A DNA stretch of 32,202 bases from Cryobacterium aureum (GTDB lineage Bacteria > Actinomycetota > Actinomycetes > Actinomycetales > Microbacteriaceae). A model generated the notes under the pieces. The model did no database searches, was not told the DNA's origin, and worked only from the letters and a program-made list of their open reading frames with translations. The stretch is taken from positions 1 to 32,202 of the forward strand of contig NZ_PPTG01000036.1 of NCBI RefSeq assembly GCF_002954245.1. Direction: 5' to 3'. Shown here piece by piece: positions 1 through 6,969 of the stretch. Each line of letters opens with the position of its first letter. Position 1 is the first letter of the stretch. Made by a program: the position numbers and the translations under genes.

Positions 1-39
1 CGCCTCAACAGTTGAGAAGACAAGCCCAACACCGGCGGT

Positions 40-152
40 GTGATTATGCCGACTTTTTTGCCCCAGCCACCGCCCGCAGACTGGCATCGGAGACCAACAT
101 CGGCATAATCACAATGTCGGCATAACAGCACTTATGCCGACGTCGGCATAAG
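40..152. repeat. Cluster of five ATGCCGAC half-sites with two inverted repeats
   Basis: A perfect 13-bp inverted repeat lies at 40-52 and 100-112 (GTGATTATGCCGA and its complement). It is followed by a lone half-site GTCGGCATAA at 116-125 and a perfect 22-bp palindrome at 131-152 made of two 11-bp halves, CTTATGCCGAC and its complement. All five copies share ATGCCGAC. The IS3 transposase frame begins immediately after the last base of the palindrome, so this array marks a recombination junction. It could be the terminal array of a tyrosine-recombinase element or a regulator binding cluster. The repeats are seen directly; the role is inference. Confidence 0.7.
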
Positions 153-779
153 TCGTGGGATATCTCGAAGATCAAGGGTCCGGCCAAATGGTCGTACTTC
201 CACCTCTATACGATCATCGACATTTACTCTCGGTACGTCGTCGGCTGGATGGTCGCCACCCGCGAATCCGCCGAGCTGGCCGAGCGGCTCTTGTTCGACA
301 CGATCGAGAAGCAAAACATTCGCCGCGATCAGTTGACGATCCACTCTGACAACGGGTCGTCGATGGCGTCGAAACCCGTCGCGTTTCTGCTCGCCGACCT
401 CGGCGTGACCACGTCGCACTCCCGCCCACATACCAGTAATGACAATCCATTCAGCGAATCGCATTTCAAGATTCTGAAGTACCGGCCCGAGTTCCCCGAC
501 CGGTTCTACAGCCTCGCCGAGGCACGCTCATTCTGCACCGAATTCTACGACTGGTACAACGCTGAACATCGTCATTCGGGCATTGGAATGCATACCCCGT
601 TCAACGTTCACCACGGCCGCGCCCCGGCCGTTCAGCACGCCCGTGCCCGCGTCCTCACGACGGCATATACCGAGCACCCCGAGCGCTTTGTGCGGCAGCA
701 TCCGCAGCCACCCACGTTCCCGACGACGACCTGGATCAACGAACCCGCGAAGGAAGAAACGAACTCAATGACCGGCTAA
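153..779 (+). pseudogene. IS3-family transposase OrfB, 5'-truncated (DDE integrase core)
   Basis: The open frame runs from the palindrome at 131-152 with no start codon. It encodes the C-terminal catalytic part of an IS3-type transposase. The visible DDE signature is WDIS (first Asp, codon at 159), HSDNGSS (second Asp) and a SESHFKILKY segment supplying the Glu, with the usual spacing and the IS3 tail YNAEHRHSGIGMHTPFNVH. The first methionine, at 249, lies inside the catalytic core, so it is not a true start. OrfA and the N-terminus of OrfB are missing. The protein would be inactive; this is a remnant whose left part was lost at the repeat array. Confidence 0.85.
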
Positions 780-804
780 AGAAACTGACCCATATAGGTT
801 GACA
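780..804. mobile_element. Probable right terminal inverted repeat of the IS3 element
   Basis: Just after the transposase stop the sequence reads AAACTGACCCATATAGGTTG and then ACA. IS3-family elements end in 5'-TG...CA-3' and carry a terminal repeat directly after orfB, which fits here with the last CA at 803-804. The left terminal repeat is absent, so it cannot be paired. The exact last base is inferred. Confidence 0.5.
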
Positions 805-1100
805 TCTTCCGTGCTCTTCAAGATCTCGATCGATGCGTTTATCCCGATTCGTTCCAGAAGTTCACAATATTCATGCCAAGGAAGCCGCTCTCCAGCATCC
901 TCTACGATTCCTTCATCGGGCAGCAAGGCCATCGAGACGTGATGCTGCAGCTCGGATTCCACCAACTGCCCCTGACGGCCCTCAGGGCGGTGGCTTATTC
1001 CAAACCCGCGATCACTCCGAAAGACAACTTGCGAGGAATCGTCAAGGCACGCAAATTCTTGAAGCGAAAAAGAGAGCGAGCCCTCGGACGCGTGGTCTAA
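804..1100 (+). pseudogene. Unrecognised protein, 5'-truncated by the IS3 element
   Basis: The frame is open from the IS3 end and reads as a plausible protein tail: DIFRALQDLDRCVYPDSF, then a Met at 873, ending in the basic segment KARKFLKRKRERALGRVV. Third codon positions are GC-rich in this frame, favouring the plus strand over an overlapping minus-strand frame at 765-1133. No start or ribosome-binding site is visible, consistent with the 5' part having been displaced by the IS. I do not recognise a family. The first 25 or so bases recur, with a short insertion, near 16155-16190 on the other strand. Confidence 0.4.
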
Positions 1101-1355
1101 TGAGCACGAAACGCCCAAGCCAATTACGTGCATCCCAGTTCATCCCCACCCCTGTTTGTCCAAGCCTAACTATTCGAACTAAGTCAGTCCAAGGGCCCCG
1201 CTCCCAGTGCTGCTGTCTCGGAATCTAAAACTTCACCAGGTATTCGATTCGCAAGGACGACTCGGACGCGCACTTTTGTGATCTGCTCCTTTGAAGCGCG
1301 ATAACGCCGTCCCGTACAAGGTTCCTCTACGGGCATCGGACCGCAGCCTGCTGCG

Positions 1356-1736
1356 CTATGGAGCGATTGTGGTGGCCTGCGACCAGACGACCATCCAATG
1401 GCCATCTTGATACTCGTAGACATCCGAGTGCCAGGCGCGGAATTCAAGCTCATCGGCGATGCCGACGCTGAGAACTATCCGTGCGATGTACTTCAGAATC
1501 GTCAGGTTCCCAGACGATCTGACGGAGATTTCTGATTCGGGCTCGAACACGAGGTACTCGAGTCGCTTCGATTCCACGTCGCTGAGATAAGACGATCTCG
1601 TCCGTGTGGACCCGTTGGGCGTCACAATTTGGTAATCGGGTGCATGGAGGCGCTCCGCAACAGCCATGTCGCGTTCGACGAGCGCGCGAAGTCTCTCTCG
1701 CTCGATATTCACCACTGTCGCAGGATCAATTTTCAT
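1356..1736 (-). CDS. NTF2-like / SnoaL-type small protein (DUF4440-like)
   Basis: A 126-residue protein with the layout of nuclear-transport-factor-2-like proteins. It has an N-terminal helix (ERERLRALVERDMAVAERLH), then YQIVTPNGSTRTRSSYLSD, a beta-rich middle (LTILKYIARIVLSVG) and a closing strand EYQDGHWMVVWSQAT. That last motif is typical of DUF4440/SnoaL-like domains, where a variable HW.vv.sq..r strand closes the cone. These proteins bind or act on small hydrophobic molecules, but the substrate cannot be read here. It stands alone, divergent from the anti-sigma-like gene at 2092. Confidence 0.8.
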   Translation of the reverse strand: MKIDPATVVNIERERLRALVERDMAVAERLHAPDYQIVTPNGSTRTRSSYLSDVESKRLEYLVFEPESEISVRSSGNLTILKYIARIVLSVGIADELEFRAWHSDVYEYQDGHWMVVWSQATTIAP

Positions 1737-1741
1737 CAGCT

Positions 1742-2091
1742 CTGTCTAACAGCAGCGGTGACCGCCGGCCTGTACCGGGGGACCACCTCGCGGGTTCTAG
1801 ACATACTCGGCGTCGTTTAGCGTTACCCGGTGAAGGCTCGGGCGCACGCGTCCTCCTGCGCTGTTTGCCTTGGGAGTCCAGCTTGAGCCGTCGACTGTGG
1901 GATACGACGACGGTTTTGTTCGGCGGCGGTGCAGCCGATGAGTGCGGATACTTATCGGTCCTTCGTGCGATTCAGTAGGTCAGCGCCAGAAATTCGGTGC
2001 GAAGACGTTGTGTCGCCTGAATCTCTACCTGGCAGACGTTTAGGCGTCTCCCGGACATGTCTATGGTGTACCCCTAAAACTGAGGAGCACC
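1742..2091. other. Intergenic region between divergent genes
   Basis: About 350 bases separate the NTF2-like gene (minus) from the membrane-anchored protein (plus). I see no convincing gene. The plus-strand gene has a clear Shine-Dalgarno (GAGGAG at about 2081-2086) before ATG 2092. I could not assign -35/-10 boxes with confidence. Confidence 0.4.
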
Positions 2092-2739
2092 ATGAACCAC
2101 TTGCCCGACGAAGATCAACTCGACGGCCGTCTTGATCGGTCGAGCCCGAGCACGACGCTCATGACAGACGACGTGATCGATGAACTCAGCCGTTTACGCG
2201 TCGCATCCATGCCATCACCAGGCAGTGGCGGGCACAGAAAACGGTGGACCCGACCCGCCCTAACAGCGCTGATCACGTTCTCATTGGTGGGTGGCGCCGC
2301 TGCCGCAATGGCCGCGACAATTCAACTGTGGTCGCCCTGGGCAGAATCCCCGGACGCCGTCGCCACCTACACGTTGCCGAGCGGAGCGGAGTGTGAACTC
2401 CGTATCGGCAACGTTAACGGAAGCGATCCTGAAGCAGTCCGTGCAGTCCGGGACTTTTACCGGGCCGCGAGCATTGATGCCCTTCTCACCCAGGAAACGA
2501 TCGATGAAACCATCGCTCAACTTCGGACTGAAGAATCCACGTGGATGAACGACGATGGGGCCACGGAGGCCGCAGGGTACGGAACTGTCCACTACAGCGC
2601 CGACTCCGAGTATGATTCCGCCGTCAATCGCATCTTGACCAACACGCTCAGCAGCGAGCTGGCCCGGCAGGGCATTGATGGATCCGAGTCCAATCTTCGC
2701 TACGACGGGGAGGGCAACTGCCCCGGTGCAGACTGGTGA
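2092..2739 (+). CDS. Single-pass membrane protein, putative anti-sigma factor partner
   Basis: A 215-residue protein. A cytoplasmic N-terminus of about 50 residues contains the helix DDVIDELSRLRVASM. It is followed by a basic patch (HRKRWTR) and one membrane span at about 54-76 (ALTALITFSLVGGAAAAMAA), then an extracytoplasmic domain of about 135 residues with two cysteines. A good Shine-Dalgarno, CTGAGGAGCACC, precedes the ATG. It overlaps the downstream sigma factor by 4 bases (GTGA), so the two are probably co-translated. The topology fits an anti-sigma or sigma-associated sensor, but no zinc-binding HxxxCxxC motif of ZAS anti-sigmas is seen. The function is inferred mainly from the neighbour. 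Confidence 0.7.
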   Translation: MNHLPDEDQLDGRLDRSSPSTTLMTDDVIDELSRLRVASMPSPGSGGHRKRWTRPALTALITFSLVGGAAAAMAATIQLWSPWAESPDAVATYTLPSGAECELRIGNVNGSDPEAVRAVRDFYRAASIDALLTQETIDETIAQLRTEESTWMNDDGATEAAGYGTVHYSADSEYDSAVNRILTNTLSSELARQGIDGSESNLRYDGEGNCPGADW

Positions 2740-3308
2740 TACGGAACCGAACGGATTTGGCTCTCCGCCTCACTGATGCTCTGTCTCATAACACCCCCGA
2801 TCTACTGCGATACCTCGAACGTCGGCTCAACCGAGACGATGCCGCCGATGCCCTTGCAGATCTGATGACCATCGGGTGGCGGCGCGCAAACACGTTGCCG
2901 GCCGCTCCGGAACAAGCGAGAATGTGGCTCTTCGGGATCGCCCGCCACGTCGTTGCTAACGCCGCGCGTACAGAACGGCGACAGTCGAATCTTGCCGAAC
3001 GACTTCGCGAAACTCTCCGAACCGCGCCCGCAGAGGTCCGGTCTATCGATGAAGACGCCGAGGTCCGAGATGCCATAGCCCGTCTCGCACCCGACCAAGC
3101 TGAGCTCGTCCGGCTTATCCACTGGGAGGGCTTTTCCATCGCCGAAGCCGGCAAGATCTTGGGCATCAGCGCCTCCACAGCTCGAACGCGATACCAACGC
3201 GCGCGAGCAGACCTCAAAGCCGCGCTTTCGCTCCACGGTGACGCGCAAATATATGCTCGCGATAATCCGCGCGCAATCGTTGCGGCGGCACAATCGGAGC
3301 AACGATGA
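2736..3308 (+). CDS. RNA polymerase sigma factor, sigma-70/ECF type
   Basis: A 190-residue protein starting at GTG 2736. Region 2 spans about residues 22-82, with the YLERRLNRDDAADALADLMTIGWRR helix and a WLFGIARHVVANAARTERR segment. Region 4 spans about 112-160 (LAPDQAELVRL...FSIAEAGKILGISASTARTRYQRAR), a clear helix-turn-helix for the -35 box. This two-domain arrangement without region 3 is typical of ECF sigma factors. The upstream membrane protein overlaps it by 4 bases and probably controls it. The anti-sigma-like gene coming first is the reverse of the commonest order. Confidence 0.85.
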   Translation: MIRNRTDLALRLTDALSHNTPDLLRYLERRLNRDDAADALADLMTIGWRRANTLPAAPEQARMWLFGIARHVVANAARTERRQSNLAERLRETLRTAPAEVRSIDEDAEVRDAIARLAPDQAELVRLIHWEGFSIAEAGKILGISASTARTRYQRARADLKAALSLHGDAQIYARDNPRAIVAAAQSEQR

Positions 3309-3430
3309 TCAACTCAACCCTTACACAGATCGACCCAGCGGCCATCTCGCTACCCCCAACGCACTCGGTTGACATCACAGATTCCATCGCCACGCCCTCA
3401 TTGGGGACGAGGGAAGCCACACCCTCGTAG
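3305..3430 (+). CDS. Small ORF (41 aa) translationally coupled to the sigma factor
   Basis: An ATG overlaps the sigma factor stop (ATGA at 3305-3308) and opens 41 codons: MINSTLTQIDPAAISLPP, then a Ser/Thr-rich tail ending at TAG 3428. Stop-start overlap suggests co-translation in the same operon. No domain is recognised. It could be the stub of a longer protein lost by deletion, since many sigma operons carry a third gene. Confidence rests mainly on the overlap. Confidence 0.35.
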   Translation: MINSTLTQIDPAAISLPPTHSVDITDSIATPSLGTREATPS

Positions 3431-3650
3431 CTCCAGCTTTGTGTCGAAACCTACATATCTCAAAACCTTTGGGGTGAATGACGGCCAGAGCCGCGAATTC
3501 TTGTCCTGTGAGACGCAGTCCGGATGTTCCTGCGGGCGGAGTACACGCAACAAGTTTGCTCAGACGGGCGGCGAACCAAGTTTCCGCAGGCCCGTTCCCG
3601 CAGGGGGTTCCCCGTGCGGTCGAGCACAGGGTGGCGTGCGCCGGATTTCT

Positions 3651-4106
3651 TTAGAGCAGTCGGCTCCACGCCACTTCGCGTTGGAGCTGCCCTGTTTCAG
3701 TGAAGAGCCGCACCTGGTGCGTGGACTTGAGTGCGATCGCGAGTTCGTTCCTGTCTGCAGAGTCGAATCCGACCTTTTGCCAGAACGGGCCGGAACGTCG
3801 GCTGAAGAGCCAGGCTCGAGTTGCTCCGGATTCGGCGGCTCGGTCGAGCGCGAAGCGCGCCAATCGGAGGCCCATGCCGAGACCTCGGAGTGCCGGATCG
3901 ACGGCAACGCTGCGAATAAGAACGTGTTCGTTGTCGTCGCTGCGCTCGTAGCCCGTGCTGGCGACGATGCGTCCGGTTTTGGCGTCGCGTGCCGTCCACA
4001 GTCGCACCGTTGGGAAATCGAGTCCGCTTAGCGTCAAGTCAGCGACGTGGAGGAACGCGGTCACCTCGTCGAGATCCTGAGGCGTCGTTAGTGTCAGATC
4101 GAGCAT
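3651..4106 (-). CDS. GNAT-family N-acetyltransferase (ArsN2-like)
   Basis: A 151-residue single-domain GNAT protein. The acetyl-CoA pyrophosphate loop is clear (RSVAVDPALRGLGMGLRLA, with RGLGMG at about residues 74-79). The N-terminal segment (LTLTTPQDLDEVTAFLHVADLTLSGLD) and C-terminal FWQKVGFDSADRNELAIAL resemble the ArsN2 subgroup found with arsenic genes, which acetylates arsinothricin. That assignment is by overall resemblance only and the substrate is not proven. It lies outside the arsenic island, on its own, 12 kb from the ars genes. Confidence 0.75.
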   Translation of the reverse strand: MLDLTLTTPQDLDEVTAFLHVADLTLSGLDFPTVRLWTARDAKTGRIVASTGYERSDDNEHVLIRSVAVDPALRGLGMGLRLARFALDRAAESGATRAWLFSRRSGPFWQKVGFDSADRNELAIALKSTHQVRLFTETGQLQREVAWSRLL

Positions 4107-4410
4107 TGCACCACGATATCGCTCGCACAGAACGCCTGCCGGTCAGCACTCTCTGGCTGGAACGTCTTCGCGAAGCACCCAAACCGAACGCTTTGGGTAC
4201 AGACGTTTACAACCGAACCATGTCACCGGCTTTCCGCGACCCGTCTCGTAAGGGGTTCGGCTTACGGGCAACTCGCTCAGGGAATCGACTTGAGGAATCA
4301 CGCTTCAACGCGCCCGCTGGACGTCCGACTTGCGGGCATGTTGGCAAGGAGTCGCGCTATTTCGTCCGCAGTCGGAAGGCGAACGGTGAGTCTGACAAAC
4401 TGTGCGGCTC
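4107..4410. other. Gene-free stretch with no clear content
   Basis: About 300 bases upstream of the GNAT gene. Short reverse-strand reading frames exist but I recognise no protein and see no clear repeat. It ends at the IS30 scrap, so it may be decayed mobile DNA. Confidence 0.3.
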
Positions 4411-4480
4411 GGGGACCGATTGCGCTGGACCTCTCGGCTGATGGTGGAGGGGCTGTGGCCGAGAGCGGCGGTGATCATTC
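4411..4480 (-). pseudogene. IS30-family transposase helix-turn-helix scrap
   Basis: The minus strand reads ITAALGHSPSTISREVQRN. This matches the strongly conserved N-terminal helix-turn-helix of IS30 transposases (IA..LGRspSTISREl.RN). No catalytic domain follows in any frame, and the flanks do not continue the homology. It is a remnant of about 70 bp, separate from the fuller IS30 copy at 14809-16059. Confidence 0.6.
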
Positions 4481-4502
4481 GTGTTCTACGGTTGAAGAAG
4501 CT

Positions 4503-5165
4503 CTATTCGAGATTTAGGCTGCTCGCCACCTGGCGAACCAAGTCATAGGCAGAGTTATTTGCGGGGAGTGTGAGCGTAACGGTGTAATAGTCCATGTCCG
4601 GCGTGACCAGATGGATCCGTGCATCGAAGATGGTCCCGGAGAGAGTAACTCCCTCAGTCGTCTCGTTATACGGTTTCAGGGGCGTCACTTTAATCGCTGC
4701 GTACGCTGCTCCGCTGACGTCCAGACGGAATGATTCCGTTCCGTCCTCAGCGTCCCAACCGCCGTACCAATCGGTCTTCTCACCTTCACAGGCGAACGCG
4801 ATGCTTTGACCTAAGGAAGTGCTGCGTTCGGGATTTTCCACGATTAGTGCCGCCTCGGCATAATTTATGAAAGATCTTACACCTGCATTGAATGACGCGT
4901 CCTCCCAGTCGGCCGGGGACGAAAAGCTCAATCCCTCACATGTTCCCGCTACCCAGCCCTCCGGAGCAGCGGCGGCCACGCCATCAAGTAGCGGCAGTAG
5001 GTCAACAGGCATTGATTCGGGAGCTGTAGTGGCAGTGGGAGTTGCGGTAGCGATTGGCGCCGATTCGCTGGCGGTTTCCGTCTCGGGTGCAGAGCACGCC
5101 GCCACCGACAGAAGAAGCGCCACGCCAAGTGTGACCGCGAGCAGATTGCGTTTGTGAGTCGAAAT
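4503..5165 (-). CDS. Lipoprotein of unknown function (possible ATT start)
   Basis: A secreted lipoprotein of about 220 residues. It has the signal peptide KRNLLAVTLGVALLLSVAAC with the lipobox Cys at about residue 24. A Thr/Ala/Pro linker follows (ETASESAPIATATPTATTAP), then a domain with WVAGTCEGLSFSSPADWEDA and a paired later Cys. An open frame extends to ATG 5261, but that leader would put about 30 basic residues before the signal peptide. The only good Shine-Dalgarno (GGGGG, minus strand, 5172-5176) sits 6 bases before an ATT at 5163-5165. ATT initiation is rare, so this start is a proposal. No family is recognised. It lies next to another lipoprotein gene with the same orientation. Confidence 0.7.
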   Translation of the reverse strand: MSTHKRNLLAVTLGVALLLSVAACSAPETETASESAPIATATPTATTAPESMPVDLLPLLDGVAAAAPEGWVAGTCEGLSFSSPADWEDASFNAGVRSFINYAEAALIVENPERSTSLGQSIAFACEGEKTDWYGGWDAEDGTESFRLDVSGAAYAAIKVTPLKPYNETTEGVTLSGTIFDARIHLVTPDMDYYTVTLTLPANNSAYDLVRQVASSLNLE

Positions 5166-5314
5166 AATGTTCCCCCAGTTTGTTACAAAATATCGGCCAC
5201 GGAGCGCGGGGATCGTCTCGACCCGCAGGGACCCCGCGACCCTCTGCGGAGGCCTCGGCAAGAGTGGGCCGAGGGTTGCATTGCTGCCAGCCGATTCAGA
5301 CTAGGCTCCGCGGA

Positions 5315-5860
5315 TCACCCGGCAAGAATGCCTTGCTGGGATTGCACCCATTCGGTCGCGTCCCCACTGGCATCCACTTTGGCCATCGTCAGACACCACG
5401 CCGAGTGGATGCCAGCGGCCCAGTCGACCTCATTCACGTCGAAGCAACCCGACATCCAAGACCGAGGGTCTCCGACCGGAGTGTATCCGCCGAGATACTC
5501 GCTGAGCGCCGGCCCCTGCAATGCCGTCTGTGCCGCACCAAGCTGTGCCGGGAACTCCTCCCCGGGATACTCGCCCACCCAGTAGACCTCATGGGTGTGT
5601 GCATCCGTGCACGGCACTGAGACGAACTCTCGAAGGCAGTCTCCGTACACTGGAAAGTAGGGTGCTGCTTCCACCTCGGGGGTCGTCTCCGGCTCCGGCG
5701 TTACCGACGTAACGATGTCCTCAGCTGTAGCCGACGGGGTGGCTGTGTCGGGCATGGCGGAGCTGGTCGAACAGCCGGTTAACGCGAGAGCAGCGATTCC
5801 CATCGCTATGAAAGAGACAGCCAGCACTCGTTGTTTCTCGGTAGACCTTATATTTTTCAT
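5315..5860 (-). CDS. Lipoprotein with septum-formation-like domain
   Basis: A 181-residue lipoprotein. The signal peptide ends in ALALTGC (Cys about residue 30), followed by a Thr/Glu/Pro linker. The domain contains YFPVYGDCLREFVSVPCTDA and HTHEVYWVGEYPG, the GDC...VPC...H..EVy pattern of the Septum_form family. Four later cysteine or tryptophan positions (GCF, WCLTM) fit disulfide-bonded surface proteins. I chose ATG 5860 because an upstream in-frame ATG (5935) adds 25 basic residues ahead of a normal lipoprotein signal. The family is usually surface-anchored in actinobacteria, with a poorly known role. Confidence 0.75.
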   Translation of the reverse strand: MKNIRSTEKQRVLAVSFIAMGIAALALTGCSTSSAMPDTATPSATAEDIVTSVTPEPETTPEVEAAPYFPVYGDCLREFVSVPCTDAHTHEVYWVGEYPGEEFPAQLGAAQTALQGPALSEYLGGYTPVGDPRSWMSGCFDVNEVDWAAGIHSAWCLTMAKVDASGDATEWVQSQQGILAG

Positions 5861-6159
5861 ATTGAAGTGATCGTATCGTTCCGGTCGATGACGGCTGGAT
5901 CGCGCCAGGTGCCGAGCCCGACCAGTTATCGTCAACTTCCCCGACCGGTACCGATGAGATCTGCAGGATGGAGATGGTACTGGTGTCGGCCCAGTGGTCG
6001 GTGCCGAGAAGGCGAAGTGCCAGTTATGGCCAGGGCGGCGACGGCCCGGTTGAGGTCAGGGCATCGTGTGTGTCGCTCGTTCTGGTTCTGGTTCTGGGAC
6101 TGGGACCGTCGGCAGAGGTGACCAATATTGTTGGCTAATTTGGAATCGTTGGAGGCGCA
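5861..6159. other. Gene-free stretch with a short TCTGGT-type simple repeat
   Basis: About 300 bases between the lipoprotein (minus) and a small membrane ORF (plus). Around 6078-6105 the run TCTGGTTCTGGTTCTGGGAC is a short imperfect hexamer repeat. No protein is recognised in either strand. Confidence 0.35.
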
Positions 6160-6315
6160 ATGGAAACAGCGACCGTGCACGACAAGATGGCGGCTCGGCG
6201 CCACCTCAGAGTCAACTGGGGGGTCGCGCTGTCGATGGTTGCGATTGTGATCAGCGTGAGCTCATTCGTCTATCCCCTCGTTTTCGCAAGCGGGCCATGT
6301 GTGTCGCAGCGGTAA
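6160..6315 (+). CDS. Small single-pass membrane protein (51 aa)
   Basis: A strong Shine-Dalgarno (GGAGG) lies 5 bases before ATG 6160. The 51-residue product has a basic N-terminus (MAARRHLRVNW), one membrane span at about residues 20-42 (GVALSMVAIVISVSSFVYPL) and a short tail ending at TAA 6313. No family is recognised. It may be intact, or it may be the N-terminal stub of a larger gene cut by the junction with the GH2 remnant that follows at once. Confidence 0.5.
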   Translation: METATVHDKMAARRHLRVNWGVALSMVAIVISVSSFVYPLVFASGPCVSQR

Positions 6316-6329
6316 GGGGGTGTTTACGC

Positions 6330-6645
6330 CGCCTCAGCCGGTGGGGAACAATTGGCCCGACTTCGTGCGGTCAATTCTGGAACAGGGATACTGGCAGGCG
6401 ATCATGGCCAGCGAGTTCGGCGGGGTGAGCTACGCGCCCGACGCCGCCGAGGACTCGTGGGGGTACACGCCGGCCACCAAGTCGTAAGAATCTGAACGCC
6501 GGGTGTCGGGCCTGATGGGCAGCCTGCGCGATAATCCTCTACTGGCAGGCTTCTGTTACACCCAGCTCACGGACACTCTGCAGGAAACCAACGGCCTGAC
6601 CGACGCGTACCGCCCTTCCAAGCAGCCCGTCGCGGTCTTTTCGCG
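6330..6645 (+). pseudogene. Glycoside hydrolase family 2 C-terminal remnant
   Basis: One frame reads IMASEFGGVSYAPDAAEDSWGY, then a TAA stop at 6485-6487. It continues in the same frame with LMGSLRDNPLLAGFCYTQL and TDTLQETNGLTDAYR. These are the SEFGG acid/base region and the FCYTQLTD.xQE.NGL motif that end GH2 TIM-barrel glycosidases such as beta-galactosidases. The in-frame stop and the missing N-terminal domains (about 500 residues) show a pseudogene. Homology fades after about 6645. Confidence 0.7.
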
Positions 6646-6756
6646 CCATCGGGACGGGGGACGGCGCGACGACTGCGGGGGTGACGAGGGCATGGGTCAG
6701 GCATCCGCTACCCGAAGTGGGCGGCATTTGCGGAGGAAAGTGAGATCGTGCCGGTT

Positions 6757-6940
6757 TCACTCCTCTTTACGCGAGATGGTGACGCTGTGCGAGGCGTCTT
6801 TGATCAGCGCGAGTCCACTGCCAGCGATGGAGGCGTGGGTGCAGGGGGCGGCGGAATCACCGTGGATCACCAACGTCGGCACGGTGATTTTCGTGAGGTC
6901 AGTGAGGTCGCTGAGGACGGCCGAGGGGGCGGAGGCGGAG
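6757..6940 (-). pseudogene. Alpha/beta hydrolase C-terminal remnant
   Basis: The minus strand reads LTKITVPTLVIHGDSAAPCT, then GLALIKDASHSVTISRKEE before a TGA at 6757. This is the ending of non-heme chloroperoxidase-type alpha/beta hydrolases: the VPTLVIHGDxD strand with the catalytic Asp region and the DAsH segment with the catalytic His. About ten residues between the two parts look deleted, and the nucleophile elbow is absent. It lies back to back with the GH2 remnant, so 6330-6940 is a graveyard of carbohydrate or ester catabolic genes. Confidence 0.6.
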
Positions 6941-6969
6941 CGGCCTGAGAGAGCGGGTCGGTAACTGGG

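Noticed and set aside
765..1133. Minus-strand ORF ending in the IS3 terminus
   Set aside because: Its N-terminal half reads poorly as protein, whereas the plus frame over the same bases has GC-rich third positions and reads open from the IS edge.
4281..4400. Minus frame FVRLTVRLPTADEIARLLANMPA resembling an aminotransferase end
   Set aside because: Too short and without a family motif; could be chance.
4851..4866. TCGGCATAAT resembling the half-sites at 40-152
   Set aside because: Single copy inside a lipoprotein coding frame, with no inverted partner.
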